The notes: generated by a model from the letters alone, not told the origin. Positions 9,213 to 21,099 are shown, numbered from the stretch's first letter. The stretch: 64,000 nt of DNA from an uncultured bacterium (GCA_903888485.1 CAISTS010000040.1:96389-160388), one strand, 5' to 3'. Translations and numbers: made by a program.

Positions 9213-11021
9213 ATGGACACCTTGCCGCAACCTAACGCCCTGGCCGCCGAGCGCCTCGCCGCCCTGCGCGCCGCTTGCCGCGCGGCGGGTGTGGATGGCT
9301 ACCTCGTTCCCCACGGCGACGAACACCAGGGCGAGTTCAACGCGCCCTACGCCGAGCGGCTCAAATGGCTGACCGGGTTCACCGGCTCGGCGGGCCTTGC
9401 CATAGTCATGAACGACACCGCGGCGATCTTCGTCGATGGGCGCTACACCTTGCAGGTGCGCGACCAAGTGGACGGACGGCTGTACCAGTACCGCCACATG
9501 ATCGAAGAGCCGGCTTCGGCCTGGATCTGCGAGACCGCCAAACATCACCACAAGATCGGCTTCGATCCGCGCCTGCACACGCCAGCGGGGCTGCACCGTC
9601 TGGAAGAGGCGGCGATGAAGGTCGGCGCGGCGCTGGTGCCGCTGGCCGACAATCTCATCGACAAGATATGGAAGGATCAGCCCAAGCGCCCGCAAGCGCC
9701 GGTGATGGTCTATCCGGAGAAGTTCGCGGGCCGCTCCAGCGCCGAGAAGCGTCGCCTCATCGCCGACGTGCTGAAGGCCGAACACATCGACGCCTATTTC
9801 TTCACAGCGCTGGATTCCATCGCCTGGCTGTTCAACATCCGCGGCGGGGACGTCGAGTTCAGCCCGTTGACCTATGCCTACGCGCTCTTGTTCAGCGACG
9901 GCAAGGCGATCCTGTTCATCGACCCGGCCAAGATCACGCCGGAAGCGAAAGCCCACCTCGGGCCCGACGTGCGTCTCGCGCCCTACGACGGCCTCGACCA
10001 CGAGCTGACGTTGCTCGACAAATCCGTCGGTATGCTGGGTCTCGACCGCGACACCGGTTCGCGCTGGGCCTACGACCGCCTCGCGGCGGGCCGCAAGGTC
10101 AAGGTGACCGCAGACCCGTGTACGGCGACCAAAGCCAGGAAGCATCCGGTCGAGCTGCAAGGCGTGCGCGACGCGCACATCCGCGACGGTGCGGCGCTGG
10201 CGCGGTTCCTGGCATGGCTCGCCAAAGAGGGCCCCAAGGGCACGCTCAACGAGATCAGCGCCGCCGATAAACTCGAAAAATTCCGCGCCGAGAACAACAG
10301 CTTCCGGGGCCCGAGCTTCGCGACCATCGCTGGCGCCGCCGGCAACGGCGCCATCGTGCACTACCGCGCGACGCCGAAATCTGCGGCGACGATCAAGGCC
10401 GACATGGTGATGCTGCTGGATTCCGGCGGCCAGTACCTCGACGGCACCACCGACGTGACGCGCACCTTTGCGATTGGAAAAGCCACGCCCGAACAGAAGC
10501 ACCGCTTCACGCTGGTGCTGAAGGGCCATATCGCGCTGGCCATGGCGCGCTTCGTCAAAGGCACCACCGGCAGCCAGCTCGATGCGCTCGCGCGCCATGC
10601 CCTTTGGCAGGAAGGCCTCGATTACGATCACGGCACGGGCCATGGCGTCGGCACCTTCCTCGGCGTGCACGAGGGTCCGCACCGCATCAGCAAGGTCGGC
10701 AACACCGTCGCCCTCGAGCCCGGCATGGTGGTCTCCAACGAGCCCGGCTACTACAAGACCGGCGAATACGGCATCCGCATCGAGAACCTGGTGGCTGTGC
10801 GCGAAGCGCCACAGATACCCGGCGCCGAGAAGCCGCTGCTCGAATTCGAGACTCTGACTCTCGCGCCCATCGACCTCGCCATGATCGAGCCTGAGATCAT
10901 GAGCCCCGCCGAGAAAGGCTGGCTCAATACCTATCACGCGCGCGTGCGCGAGACGCTGAGCCCGCTGGTGGACGAGAACACCCGCGCCTGGCTCGCCGAC
11001 GCGACCAAAGCCGTCCCGTAA
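9213..11021 (+). CDS. pepP: Xaa-Pro aminopeptidase (M24B family, three-domain type)
   Basis: 602 residues; removes N-terminal residues that precede proline. The length and the two creatinase-like N-terminal domains match the long XPNPEP1-like group rather than the 440-residue E. coli enzyme. The catalytic pita-bread domain occupies the last ~300 residues. Metal ligands are visible: the Asp pair in LLDSGGQYLDGTTDVTRTFA, the His in HGTGHGVGTFLGVHEGP, and the Glu residues in SNEPGYY and GIRIENLV. The C-terminal tail (EKGWLNTYHARVRETLSPLV) is typical of the group. It starts 4 bases after prmA and may share its transcript. There is no signal peptide, so it should be cytoplasmic. Confidence 0.95.
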   Translation: MDTLPQPNALAAERLAALRAACRAAGVDGYLVPHGDEHQGEFNAPYAERLKWLTGFTGSAGLAIVMNDTAAIFVDGRYTLQVRDQVDGRLYQYRHMIEEPASAWICETAKHHHKIGFDPRLHTPAGLHRLEEAAMKVGAALVPLADNLIDKIWKDQPKRPQAPVMVYPEKFAGRSSAEKRRLIADVLKAEHIDAYFFTALDSIAWLFNIRGGDVEFSPLTYAYALLFSDGKAILFIDPAKITPEAKAHLGPDVRLAPYDGLDHELTLLDKSVGMLGLDRDTGSRWAYDRLAAGRKVKVTADPCTATKARKHPVELQGVRDAHIRDGAALARFLAWLAKEGPKGTLNEISAADKLEKFRAENNSFRGPSFATIAGAAGNGAIVHYRATPKSAATIKADMVMLLDSGGQYLDGTTDVTRTFAIGKATPEQKHRFTLVLKGHIALAMARFVKGTTGSQLDALARHALWQEGLDYDHGTGHGVGTFLGVHEGPHRISKVGNTVALEPGMVVSNEPGYYKTGEYGIRIENLVAVREAPQIPGAEKPLLEFETLTLAPIDLAMIEPEIMSPAEKGWLNTYHARVRETLSPLVDENTRAWLADATKAVP

Positions 11022-11092
11022 TCGCTTTCGCGCATAGCGGATATCGAAAAATTGAGTTTGCCTGCACGCCGCCGCGCGGCGACAGTTGCGGC

Positions 11093-11878
11093 ATGTCCAT
11101 GAAGCTCGCAGACTTCTCCGCCGATTTCGGCAAAGCCGCCGGCGATTATCGCCGCCACCGCGCCGGCTTCCCGCCGGAGCTGCTCGCGCGCCTGCAAAAG
11201 CAGTATGGCCTCGGCCTCGCGGAGCAACGCGTGCTCGACCTCGGCACGGGAACCGGCACCTTGGCGCGCCAATTCGCGCAGGCGGGCTGCGACGCCACGG
11301 GCCTCGATGCCTCCGCCGCCATGATCGACCAGGCCCGCCAGCTCGATCTCGAAGAGGGCGTCGCCGTCGAGTATCACGTCGGCAAGGCGGAAGAGCTGCC
11401 GTTTCCCACTGGCGAATTCGACGTGGTGATCGCGGGTCAGTGCTGGCACTGGTTCGATCGCGCCCAAGCCGCGGCCGCGGCGCGGCGGGTGCTGAAGCGC
11501 AAGGGGGCGCTGGTCATCGCGCACTTCGACTGGATCCCGCTCGACGACAACCTTGTCGCCGAAACCGAGAACCTCATCGTCAAGCACAATCCAAATTGGA
11601 AAGCCGCGGGCGGGATGGGCATGCATCCGCAGTGGATGGCCGACGTGGTTCGCGCCGGGTTCACCAGCCGCGAGACGTTCTCCTTCGATATCGACGTGCC
11701 CTATACCCACGAGGGCTGGCTCGGTCGCATTCGTGCCAGCGCCGGCATTGGTGCAAGTCTCACGCCCGAAAAAGTCGCGGCTTTCGACGCCGAACACGCG
11801 GCCATGCTAAAGGCGCGGTTTCCGCAACCCGACCTCACTGCGCTCCATCGGGTATGGGCATTGGTGGCGCGGGTCTAG
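11093..11878 (+). CDS. Class I SAM-dependent methyltransferase (UbiE/Coq5-like)
   Basis: 261 residues. It begins MSMKLADFSADFGKAAGDYR. The SAM-binding motif I is VLDLGTGTGTLARQFAQ near residues 47-63. The acidic end of strand 2 (ATGLDASAAMIDQAR), motif II (KAEELPFPTGEFDVVIAGQCWHWF, residues about 97-120) and RVLKRKGALVIAHFDW follow. This matches small-molecule methyltransferases of the methyltransf_11 type; the substrate is unknown. HWFD after motif II is common in the trans-aconitate/rebM-like subgroup. It follows pepP by 71 bases and is convergent with the GIY-YIG gene. Confidence 0.85.
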   Translation: MSMKLADFSADFGKAAGDYRRHRAGFPPELLARLQKQYGLGLAEQRVLDLGTGTGTLARQFAQAGCDATGLDASAAMIDQARQLDLEEGVAVEYHVGKAEELPFPTGEFDVVIAGQCWHWFDRAQAAAAARRVLKRKGALVIAHFDWIPLDDNLVAETENLIVKHNPNWKAAGGMGMHPQWMADVVRAGFTSRETFSFDIDVPYTHEGWLGRIRASAGIGASLTPEKVAAFDAEHAAMLKARFPQPDLTALHRVWALVARV

Positions 11879-11922
11879 GCTATCCTGGTCCGCAGGGTTT
11901 ATTGGCGCGCCGGTGCGTTGCA

Positions 11923-12174
11923 TCAGCGCATACACTCCAAAAGCACCTTCCGGAGTTTCCGGTCGCGCTTGATGTGCTGTTCACGGCTCATGGCCGACGC
12001 CCGTTGGTCATAGCGTTCCGCGTACAGCAGGAACCACACGCGCCCGCGCGTGGACTTGGCGCCGGTGTCGCCGTTGTGCGCGGCCAAGCGCTTATCGAGA
12101 TCGTTGGTCCAGCCGACATAGGTGCGCGGGCCGCCCGCGCCGTCGCTGCCGAGGACGTAGACGTAGCATTTCAT
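11923..12174 (-). CDS. GIY-YIG nuclease-superfamily protein (YhbQ/UPF0213-like)
   Basis: 83 residues. MKCYVYVLGS is a variant of the GIY-YIG start. RTYVGWTNDLDKRLAAHN supplies the second motif and catalytic Arg region, GAKSTRGRVWFLLYAE follows, and the C-terminal Lys/Arg-rich helix (REQHIKRDRKLRKVLLE) completes the short single-domain type. Its in vivo role is poorly known; nuclease activity on DNA has been reported for members of this family. The ATG at 12174 overlaps the stop codon of the upstream GNAT gene (ATGA), so the two are translationally coupled. Confidence 0.87.
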   Translation of the reverse strand: MKCYVYVLGSDGAGGPRTYVGWTNDLDKRLAAHNGDTGAKSTRGRVWFLLYAERYDQRASAMSREQHIKRDRKLRKVLLECMR

Positions 12175-12662
12175 AACTTGCGCCACATGAGCGCCTCGTC
12201 GGCGAAGCCCGTCTCGCCACGGATCGAGTCCGGCTCGACGCCGTAGCGCACGAAGCCGTGGCGCTCGTAAAACGCCACCGCGCGGGCGTTGCCTGCGACG
12301 ACGGTGAGCTGCACTTGGCGCACAACCGTCCTGGCATGATCGAGGAGCGCGGTCATCACAGCGTCGGCGATACCGCGCCCACGGCCCTCGGGCCGCACAT
12401 ACATGCCCCAGATTAGTCCCTTGTGGTCGGCCTTGGTGCCGGCGAGACGCGCGAAGCCGCCGACGCCGAGCGTGCGGCCGTTTTCTTCGACGGCGACCAC
12501 ATAGCCAGACGTCAGGCGTTCTTGCCACGCGGCCTCGGACAGGGCTTCGTCGTCGGCGGGACTGACACGGAAGGAGTCCGCATCCTGCGTCAAACCTTCC
12601 GTGCGCACGGCGCGGAAGGCGGCAAGATCGGCGGCAGTGAGGCGGCGGGTGGTGAAGGTCAT
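12171..12662 (-). CDS. GNAT-family N-acetyltransferase
   Basis: 163 residues. It begins MTFTTRRLTAADLAAFRAVR, with the GNAT core further on: VGGFARLAGTKADHKGLIWGMYVRPEGRGRGI contains the V-motif and the acetyl-CoA pyrophosphate loop (RGRGIA). LTVVAGNARAVAFYERHGFV is the conserved C-terminal AxxxYxxxGF motif. The substrate is not predictable. A perfect 12-bp hairpin ends one base before the ATG, so no Shine-Dalgarno sequence is available. The stop codon overlaps the start of the GIY-YIG gene. Confidence 0.88.
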   Translation of the reverse strand: MTFTTRRLTAADLAAFRAVRTEGLTQDADSFRVSPADDEALSEAAWQERLTSGYVVAVEENGRTLGVGGFARLAGTKADHKGLIWGMYVRPEGRGRGIADAVMTALLDHARTVVRQVQLTVVAGNARAVAFYERHGFVRYGVEPDSIRGETGFADEALMWRKL

Positions 12663-12663
12663 T

Positions 12664-12691
12664 GGTAAAAGTCCCCGGCGGGACTTTTACC
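12664..12691 (-). promoter_or_regulatory. Perfect 12-bp inverted repeat abutting the GNAT start codon
   Basis: GGTAAAAGTCCC (12664-12675) and GGGACTTTTACC (12680-12691) are exact inverses separated by CGGC. On the reverse strand the RNA hairpin ends one base before the ATG at 12662. It also lies 10 bases after the stop of the upstream membrane-protein gene (12701). It could be that operon's terminator (the right arm contributes only CTTTTACC), an operator, or a translation-blocking hairpin. Confidence 0.6.
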
Positions 12692-12700
12692 ATAGTTGGG

Positions 12701-13432
12701 TCAAACTGTGCGTCTCGTGCGGCGCAAATGGCCTAGCCAGGCGGCGGCAAGGATCAGCATCACATAGGCGGTAATAAGGGCGAGTGCGCCCGGAAGTTCC
12801 TCGGCGCTAAGCCCGAAGCCAAGACTGAGTTCGCCGCTTTCGCCCACGACCGTCGGGAAAATCAAGGAGAAGGTTGAGAAAGCGCTGAGCGCGGCGACGC
12901 TGATGCCGCCCGCAAGCGCCCAACGGAAAGCGAGGCCGTGCCGCGCTGCGGCGATCACCATCGTGGCGCTAATGATGACCGGCAGGATGCGCATATAGAA
13001 ATAGACGACGGCGGTCATGAGGTTTTGCAGCCACAGGGGCTCGATTCCCGTCCGTGGCGGCGGAAGGACGCCGACAAACTGTAGTCCCTTGAGAACGCCC
13101 ACGATCAGGAATCCGCTGAGAAGAGTCGCGAAAAACCACAGCACCATCGGTCCTGCGCCGAACACCGCGCGCGGATAGCGCGCGGGGAGGGACTGGAGCT
13201 CGGGGCGCGCGAGCACGTTGCCCACGATTTCGTCCTCTGCACCCAACCGCTGCCAGGCGGCTTCCGCTGCGGCTTCGCGCGAAAGGCCCTGCGCTAGCCC
13301 ATCGTCGAGGGCGTCGTCGTAGTGGTCGTGCAACTCGGTGAGCGTGCGCTTGACGTGGCGGCGCGCGACGCCGCCCTGGATCAGGCGTTCACGCAGGCTG
13401 TCGAAGCGGATCAAAGCTTCAGGCGTTTGCAT
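12701..13432 (-). CDS. Membrane protein with N-terminal HAAS/permease-prefix domain
   Basis: 243 residues. The first ~80 residues form a helical cytoplasmic domain (RRHVKRTLTELHDHYDDALD, then LSREAAAEAAWQRLGAEDEI). This resembles the HAAS/DUF1700 or permease-prefix domains that accompany PadR regulators. About four hydrophobic segments follow: VLWFFATLLSGFLIVGVL, LMTAVVYFYMRILPVIISAT, WALAGGISVAALSAFS, and LALITAYVMLILAAAWLGHL. It ends in a basic tail. The start overlaps the 3' end of the padR gene by 14 bases, so the two are co-expressed. The function is unknown; PadR-linked proteins of this kind are usually assigned to envelope-stress or transport roles. Confidence 0.75.
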   Translation of the reverse strand: MQTPEALIRFDSLRERLIQGGVARRHVKRTLTELHDHYDDALDDGLAQGLSREAAAEAAWQRLGAEDEIVGNVLARPELQSLPARYPRAVFGAGPMVLWFFATLLSGFLIVGVLKGLQFVGVLPPPRTGIEPLWLQNLMTAVVYFYMRILPVIISATMVIAAARHGLAFRWALAGGISVAALSAFSTFSLIFPTVVGESGELSLGFGLSAEELPGALALITAYVMLILAAAWLGHLRRTRRTV

Positions 13433-13769
13433 GTTTCGTTCCTTTCACGACCGCGCCCACCGCTTCGGTGATGCGCTGCCATTCGCCCATGAGCAATCCT
13501 AGCCGTTTTTTGCCGGTGGCGGTGGCGGCGTAATAGACCCGCGTACGCCCGTTCACGGGCTTTTTACGCGATGACAGGCAGCCCTGTTCCTCAAGGGCGT
13601 GAAGGATCGGATAGACCACCCCTTCACCTACCTTGATGGCCTCGCCGGTGGCCGCCTCGATGGCCTGCACAATCTCGTAGCCGTACATCTCGCGCTCCGT
13701 GAGCAGGCGCAGGATCAGAAGCTCCGGCACGCCGGTCATGAACTCGGGATTGGTTTTGCGGCTGGGCAT
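13419..13769 (-). CDS. PadR-family transcriptional regulator
   Basis: 116 residues, the size of the short (PadR-s2-like) group. The winged helix is evident: GVPELLILRLLTEREMYGYE, then IVQAIEAATGEAIKVGEG, VVYPILHALEEQGCLSS, and the wing RTRVYYAATATGKKRL. PadR proteins are usually repressors that respond to phenolics or membrane-active compounds and often regulate their own operon. It sits in a reverse-strand unit: hypothetical protein (13774-14331), padR, and the membrane protein. Two palindromic operators lie upstream at 14336-14376. Confidence 0.9.
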   Translation of the reverse strand: MPSRKTNPEFMTGVPELLILRLLTEREMYGYEIVQAIEAATGEAIKVGEGVVYPILHALEEQGCLSSRKKPVNGRTRVYYAATATGKKRLGLLMGEWQRITEAVGAVVKGTKHANA

Positions 13770-13773
13770 GGTT

Positions 13774-14331
13774 TTATTTCCAGTTGAAGTGCTGATCGTT
13801 CCAGGCGGAAGAAGAATAGCAAGGCAGGCCGCTGGGGCTTATGCCGATGCAGGGCAAGGCGGTGGGGGCATTCCGCCGCGCCATCTCGCGGTCGATCTGC
13901 GCCATCATGATCCGCTCCTTTTCATTCTGACGATGCGGGACGTCCTTGCCTTTGATCTGCGCGCGCAGAGCTTCGCAGTGTTCGCGCTCCTCGCGCCATT
14001 CATGCGGCGGCAGACCACAGCGGACATAGGGGGCGAGCGCCGCGAAGTCGTTAGGGAGCGCGAAGGAGGGCAGTGTCGCGGGAAGCTGGATGGCGTTGGG
14101 TGCGGGCGTCGGCAGTGTGAACTGGATCGAGCCCGGTGGACCGGAAGGCGCAGGACCGCTGCTGGGCGCGAGCATGATGAACGTGATCGCGGAGGGCGGT
14201 TCACTAACGTCATGCCGCGTTTCGCGCTGGGGCGCGTTTAGCGCCAAGAAAATAAGCGCATGAAGGCCGATCACCGCAGTTACGGTGAGCGGGCGTCTGA
14301 GCTGCGCGCGCGGGAAAAGGCGTGTGGTCAC
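13774..14331 (-). CDS. Hypothetical membrane-anchored protein, first gene of the PadR unit
   Basis: 185 residues. A short basic N-terminus is followed by one hydrophobic segment (LTVTAVIGLHALIFLALNA) and a Pro-rich stretch (SSGPAPSGPPG, LPTPAPNAIQLP), a layout reminiscent of TonB-like or periplasmic anchored proteins. The C-terminal part contains four Cys residues, two of them in ALPCIGISPSGLPCYSS. The start is GTG at 14331 with GAGG six bases upstream, a ribosome binding site lying inside the operator. The stop is 4 bases before padR. I do not recognise the family. Confidence 0.65.
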   Translation of the reverse strand: MTTRLFPRAQLRRPLTVTAVIGLHALIFLALNAPQRETRHDVSEPPSAITFIMLAPSSGPAPSGPPGSIQFTLPTPAPNAIQLPATLPSFALPNDFAALAPYVRCGLPPHEWREEREHCEALRAQIKGKDVPHRQNEKERIMMAQIDREMARRNAPTALPCIGISPSGLPCYSSSAWNDQHFNWK

Positions 14332-14335
14332 TCAT

Positions 14336-14376
14336 TACCTCGTAGTTCAAGGTATAATGCCTTTAACTACGAGGTA
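14336..14376 (-). promoter_or_regulatory. Tandem PadR-type operators upstream of the padR unit
   Basis: Two 19-bp imperfect palindromes lie 22 bp apart: TACCTCGTAGTTCAAGGTA (14336-14354) and TGCCTTTAACTACGAGGTA (14358-14376). They are in opposite orientation, so the pair also forms an outer 11-bp perfect inverted repeat (ACCTCGTAGTT / AACTACGAGGT). The first overlaps the ribosome binding site of the GTG at 14331. TATAAT occurs at 14353-14358 on the forward strand. Autoregulation by the PadR protein is inferred from position. Confidence 0.6.
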
Positions 14377-14465
14377 TGGCAAGCGGCGCTAAGTGGTTGT
14401 CGTGGTTCGCAAAGCTAATCGACCACGCGGGCGTGCTCGACCTCGGCGACGGTGGTGAGGGGCGG

Positions 14466-15062
14466 TTACGCGGCAGCGGCCCCTTCGGACTTGCTGGCGA
14501 CTTCCATCTTCGCCATGCGCTTTTGCATCTCCTTCGGCGAGACCACCTCTTGCTGATGCATGATCGACCAGGTGTAGCCGAAGGGATCCATGACCACGCC
14601 GGCGCGCCAGCCGTAGAACTCGTCATTCAGCGGGCGGATCACCGTGGCGCCGGCACTCACCGCGCGTTCAAAAGCGGCGTCGGCGTTCTTGACGGCAATG
14701 CTGAGGCGGATCGGCGAGCCGCCGATGGTTTTAGCCGACAGCACCGCGAAATCGGGATATTCGTCCGCCATCATGATCGTGGTGTCGCCGATTTTCAGCT
14801 CGGCGTGGCCGACCTTCCCGGACGTTTCCGTCAGGCGATAAAGCTCCTTCGCGCCAAAGGCCTTCTCGTAGAACTGAATGGCGAAAGCGCTGTCCTGGAA
14901 GCACAGGCTGACCCCGACGGTATGGACGCCCTTCGGGATCGGCGGGACTTTTTTCTTTGCCGACGTTTTGGCGGATTTCTTCGCCGTCTTCTTGACGGCT
15001 TTCTTCGCGGGCTTGCGAGCGGCTTTCTTGGCGGACTTTCTAGCGGATTTGCGGGCAGCCAT
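14466..15062 (-). CDS. VOC-superfamily protein with histone-H1-like N-terminal tail
   Basis: 198 residues. Residues 1-39 consist almost only of Lys, Ala, Arg and Ser in (A/S)KKA-type repeats (MAARKSARKSAKKAARKPAK onward), like the C-terminal tail of histone H1 or of bacterial Hc1/KA-rich DNA-binding proteins. After VPPIPKG, a vicinal-oxygen-chelate domain of the PhnB/glyoxalase type follows: VSLCFQDSAFAIQFYEKAFG, GHAELKIGDTTIMMADEYPD, and GWRAGVVMDPFGYTWSIMHQ. The frame extends to 15095, but AGGAGAG at spacing 7 selects ATG 15062. The VOC substrate is unknown; the tail suggests nucleic-acid or nucleoid binding. Confidence 0.82.
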   Translation of the reverse strand: MAARKSARKSAKKAARKPAKKAVKKTAKKSAKTSAKKKVPPIPKGVHTVGVSLCFQDSAFAIQFYEKAFGAKELYRLTETSGKVGHAELKIGDTTIMMADEYPDFAVLSAKTIGGSPIRLSIAVKNADAAFERAVSAGATVIRPLNDEFYGWRAGVVMDPFGYTWSIMHQQEVVSPKEMQKRMAKMEVASKSEGAAAA

Positions 15063-15131
15063 GTGCGTCTCTCCTCGTCCCCCGTTTGCCCCCAAACGAA
15101 TCCGACTTTAGCCCAGCGCGGTGCGGCGAAG

Positions 15132-18904
<3,773 letters not shown>

Positions 18905-18972
18905 GAATCAGAGCCCCGGACGAATGAGGCGCCAGCTTACCAGAAATCAGCTTCCCAGAAATAAGCGGGCGG

Positions 18973-19968
18973 CTACTGCGGTGTGCCGGCGGGCGGCTTG
19001 GGCGGAGACGGCGGCGCGCCGGTGGGACCGGTGACGCCGCTGGGCAGCGCCGGCGCGCCCGGCGGCTGCGGGGGCACGGACAGGCGCTCGGTGTCCCGGG
19101 CCACGTCGTCCGGCGTGCCGGCGGACTTCGGCACTGCGGCGGGCGGGATGGCGGCGACACTGCCGCGTTCACGGGAATCGGCGAGCTGGCGGTCGCTGAC
19201 CTGCGCGAGGATGAACGAATCGCGATACCACACGCTGGCCGGATAGTTGAAGCCCAGCACCGCGGCGGTCTTGCGCGCTTCATCCAGGAGGCCAAGGGCC
19301 GTGTAGGCCTCGGTCAGGCGATGCAGCGCCTCGGGCACGTGGCTGGTGGTGCCGTAAGTGTCGATGACGACCCGGAACCGGTTGATGGCGGCGAGAAAAA
19401 AACGCTGGTTCAGATAGAACCGGCCGATGTCCATTTCCTTGGCGGCGAGGTGATCCTTCACCAGGTCGATCTTCAGGCGCGCGTCGCGGCCGTAGGGCGT
19501 CGTGGGAAAGCGCGTGACGACGTCTTCCAGTGCCTGCAGCGCCTTCCTCGTCTTGTCCTGATCGCGCCGTACGTCGGCGATCTGCTCGTAGTAGGTCAGG
19601 CCCTTCAGATAATAGGCATAGGCGATGTCGCGGTTACCAGGATGCACCTGGATGAAGCGGTCGAGGCGCGTGACGGCTTCTTCGTAGTCGTTGGCGTGGT
19701 ACAGCGAATAGGCCGACATCAGCTTGGCCGTGGTCGCCCAGACCGAGTAGGGATGCTGGCGCTCGACTTCGTCGAAATACTTGGCGGCTTCCGAGTGGCG
19801 CCCCTGGTCGAGGTAGCGCACCGCCTGACTGTAGATCTCGTAGATCGACTGCTCTTTGTACTCGAGCTCTTTGTCGCGGTTGCAGCCGGCCAGCGCGAGA
19901 CTAGCCAGAAGCGCGACGGCAAGGCCGCGGCGCAGCTTGGAGGAGGTTGTAAGCAAGCGGAAAGCCAT
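18973..19968 (-). CDS. bamD: Outer-membrane assembly lipoprotein BamD
   Basis: 331 residues. The signal peptide ends in lipobox LALAGC (Cys29), predicting an outer-membrane lipoprotein of the BAM complex, which inserts beta-barrel proteins. TPR-like helices follow: YSQAVRYLDQGRHSEAAKYF, VWATTAKLMSAYSLYHANDY, and YYEQIADVRRDQDKTRKALQ, the last being the strongly conserved BamD segment, followed by RFPTTPYGRDARLKI. The last ~85 residues are a Pro/Gly-rich tail ending PSPPKPPAGTPQ, an extension beyond the ~245-residue E. coli protein. It lies in the conserved lpxC-bamD-recN-ligA order. Confidence 0.94.
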   Translation of the reverse strand: MAFRLLTTSSKLRRGLAVALLASLALAGCNRDKELEYKEQSIYEIYSQAVRYLDQGRHSEAAKYFDEVERQHPYSVWATTAKLMSAYSLYHANDYEEAVTRLDRFIQVHPGNRDIAYAYYLKGLTYYEQIADVRRDQDKTRKALQALEDVVTRFPTTPYGRDARLKIDLVKDHLAAKEMDIGRFYLNQRFFLAAINRFRVVIDTYGTTSHVPEALHRLTEAYTALGLLDEARKTAAVLGFNYPASVWYRDSFILAQVSDRQLADSRERGSVAAIPPAAVPKSAGTPDDVARDTERLSVPPQPPGAPALPSGVTGPTGAPPSPPKPPAGTPQ

Positions 19969-20097
19969 TGTGCTCGGTACTCACGCCGGAAATTCGGAAA
20001 TGGCGCGCAGTATAAGCAGGCGAATGCGGCGTGTCACGGCCCGTTCCCTGGGGAATCGAGGCGAAAAATGCACCAGATTCAGGCTGTTACTTCCGTA

Positions 20098-21099
20098 TCA
20101 GGCGAAAGCAACCCGGCTCGGGCGTTCGACCCACGTGGCGACGCTCGGGACATCCTGCCAGACCTCGACCATCTCCCAGCACGCCCGGTCGGCGTAGACC
20201 TGCTTCATCAGGCGTGCGGTGTCGGCATGGCTCGAGCAGCGTCCGGTGAAGTGGGCGATGATCGGGTGGCCGGCGAGGTAGAGGTCGCCAATGGCGTCCA
20301 GGGCCTTATGGCGCACGAATTCATTGTCGTGGCGCAGGCCCTCGTCGTTCAGGACGCGGTCGCCATCAACGACGATAGCGTTGGTCAGACTGCCGCCGCG
20401 GGCGAGGCCCGCCTCACGCAGCGCGGTGACGTCGGACAGCAGCCCGAAGGTACGCGCGCGGGACAGTTCGTCGCGGAAGGTATCGGTATCGACCGTGAAC
20501 GAGCAGGTCTGGCGCCCGATGGCCGAAGCGTGAAAATCGATCTGGAAGTCGACGCGCAGGCCGTCATGCCAAGGCGAGAGCGCAACCATCTTGTTGCCGT
20601 TGGTATAGCTGTGCGGCTTCAGGATGCGCAGCGCGCGGCGCGGCGCGGCCTGTTCGACCACACCGGCGCATTCGATCAGGAAAATGAAAGGCTCGGCGCT
20701 GCCGTCCATGGCCGGAACTTCCGGGCCATTGAGTTCGACAACGCAATTGTCGACTTCCATGCCGTAGAAGGCCGACATCAAGTGCTCGACCGTGGCGACG
20801 CTGATGCCGCCAGCGTCGGCCAGCACGGTGCACATACGTGAATCGATCACGTTGTCCCAGCTTGCCTTGATCACGGCGCCGCCGCCGATCAGATCGACGC
20901 GCTTAAAAATAATTCCGGTCCCTGTGGGAGCCGGATGCAGCTTCATCGCGACGCGAACGCCGCTGTGCAAACCGACACCGGTACAGCCGATAGTGGTCTT
21001 TAAGGTCTTTTGGAAAACCGGCCTGCGGGAATCAACCGGCGTAGAATTACCTAAGGGCGCGCCAAAGGCGCCTGGGGGGGTGCTCGCGTCAAAAGTCAT
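20098..21099 (-). CDS. lpxC: UDP-3-O-acyl-N-acetylglucosamine deacetylase LpxC
   Basis: 333 residues. It is the committed, Zn-dependent step of lipid A synthesis. Motifs are TTIGCTGVGLHSG near residues 35-47, SVATVEHLMSAFYGMEVDNC, whose His (about 106) is a zinc ligand, NGPEVPAMDGSAEPFIFLI, NEFVRHKALDAIGDLYLAG with the second zinc site, and HPIIAHFTGRCSSHADTARL containing the catalytic His. The ~20-residue N-terminus before RRPVFQ is longer than in E. coli. bamD is 129 bases downstream on the same strand. Confidence 0.96.
   Translation of the reverse strand: MTFDASTPPGAFGAPLGNSTPVDSRRPVFQKTLKTTIGCTGVGLHSGVRVAMKLHPAPTGTGIIFKRVDLIGGGAVIKASWDNVIDSRMCTVLADAGGISVATVEHLMSAFYGMEVDNCVVELNGPEVPAMDGSAEPFIFLIECAGVVEQAAPRRALRILKPHSYTNGNKMVALSPWHDGLRVDFQIDFHASAIGRQTCSFTVDTDTFRDELSRARTFGLLSDVTALREAGLARGGSLTNAIVVDGDRVLNDEGLRHDNEFVRHKALDAIGDLYLAGHPIIAHFTGRCSSHADTARLMKQVYADRACWEMVEVWQDVPSVATWVERPSRVAFA

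Noticed and set aside
9183..10937. A 584-codon reverse-strand frame opposite pepP
   Set aside because: Same antisense artefact; pepP has all its metal-binding motifs.
14940..15060. Short tandem repeats resembling a CRISPR-like array
   Set aside because: They are codon repeats (Lys/Ala/Arg) encoding the H1-like tail of the VOC protein; there are no unique spacers.
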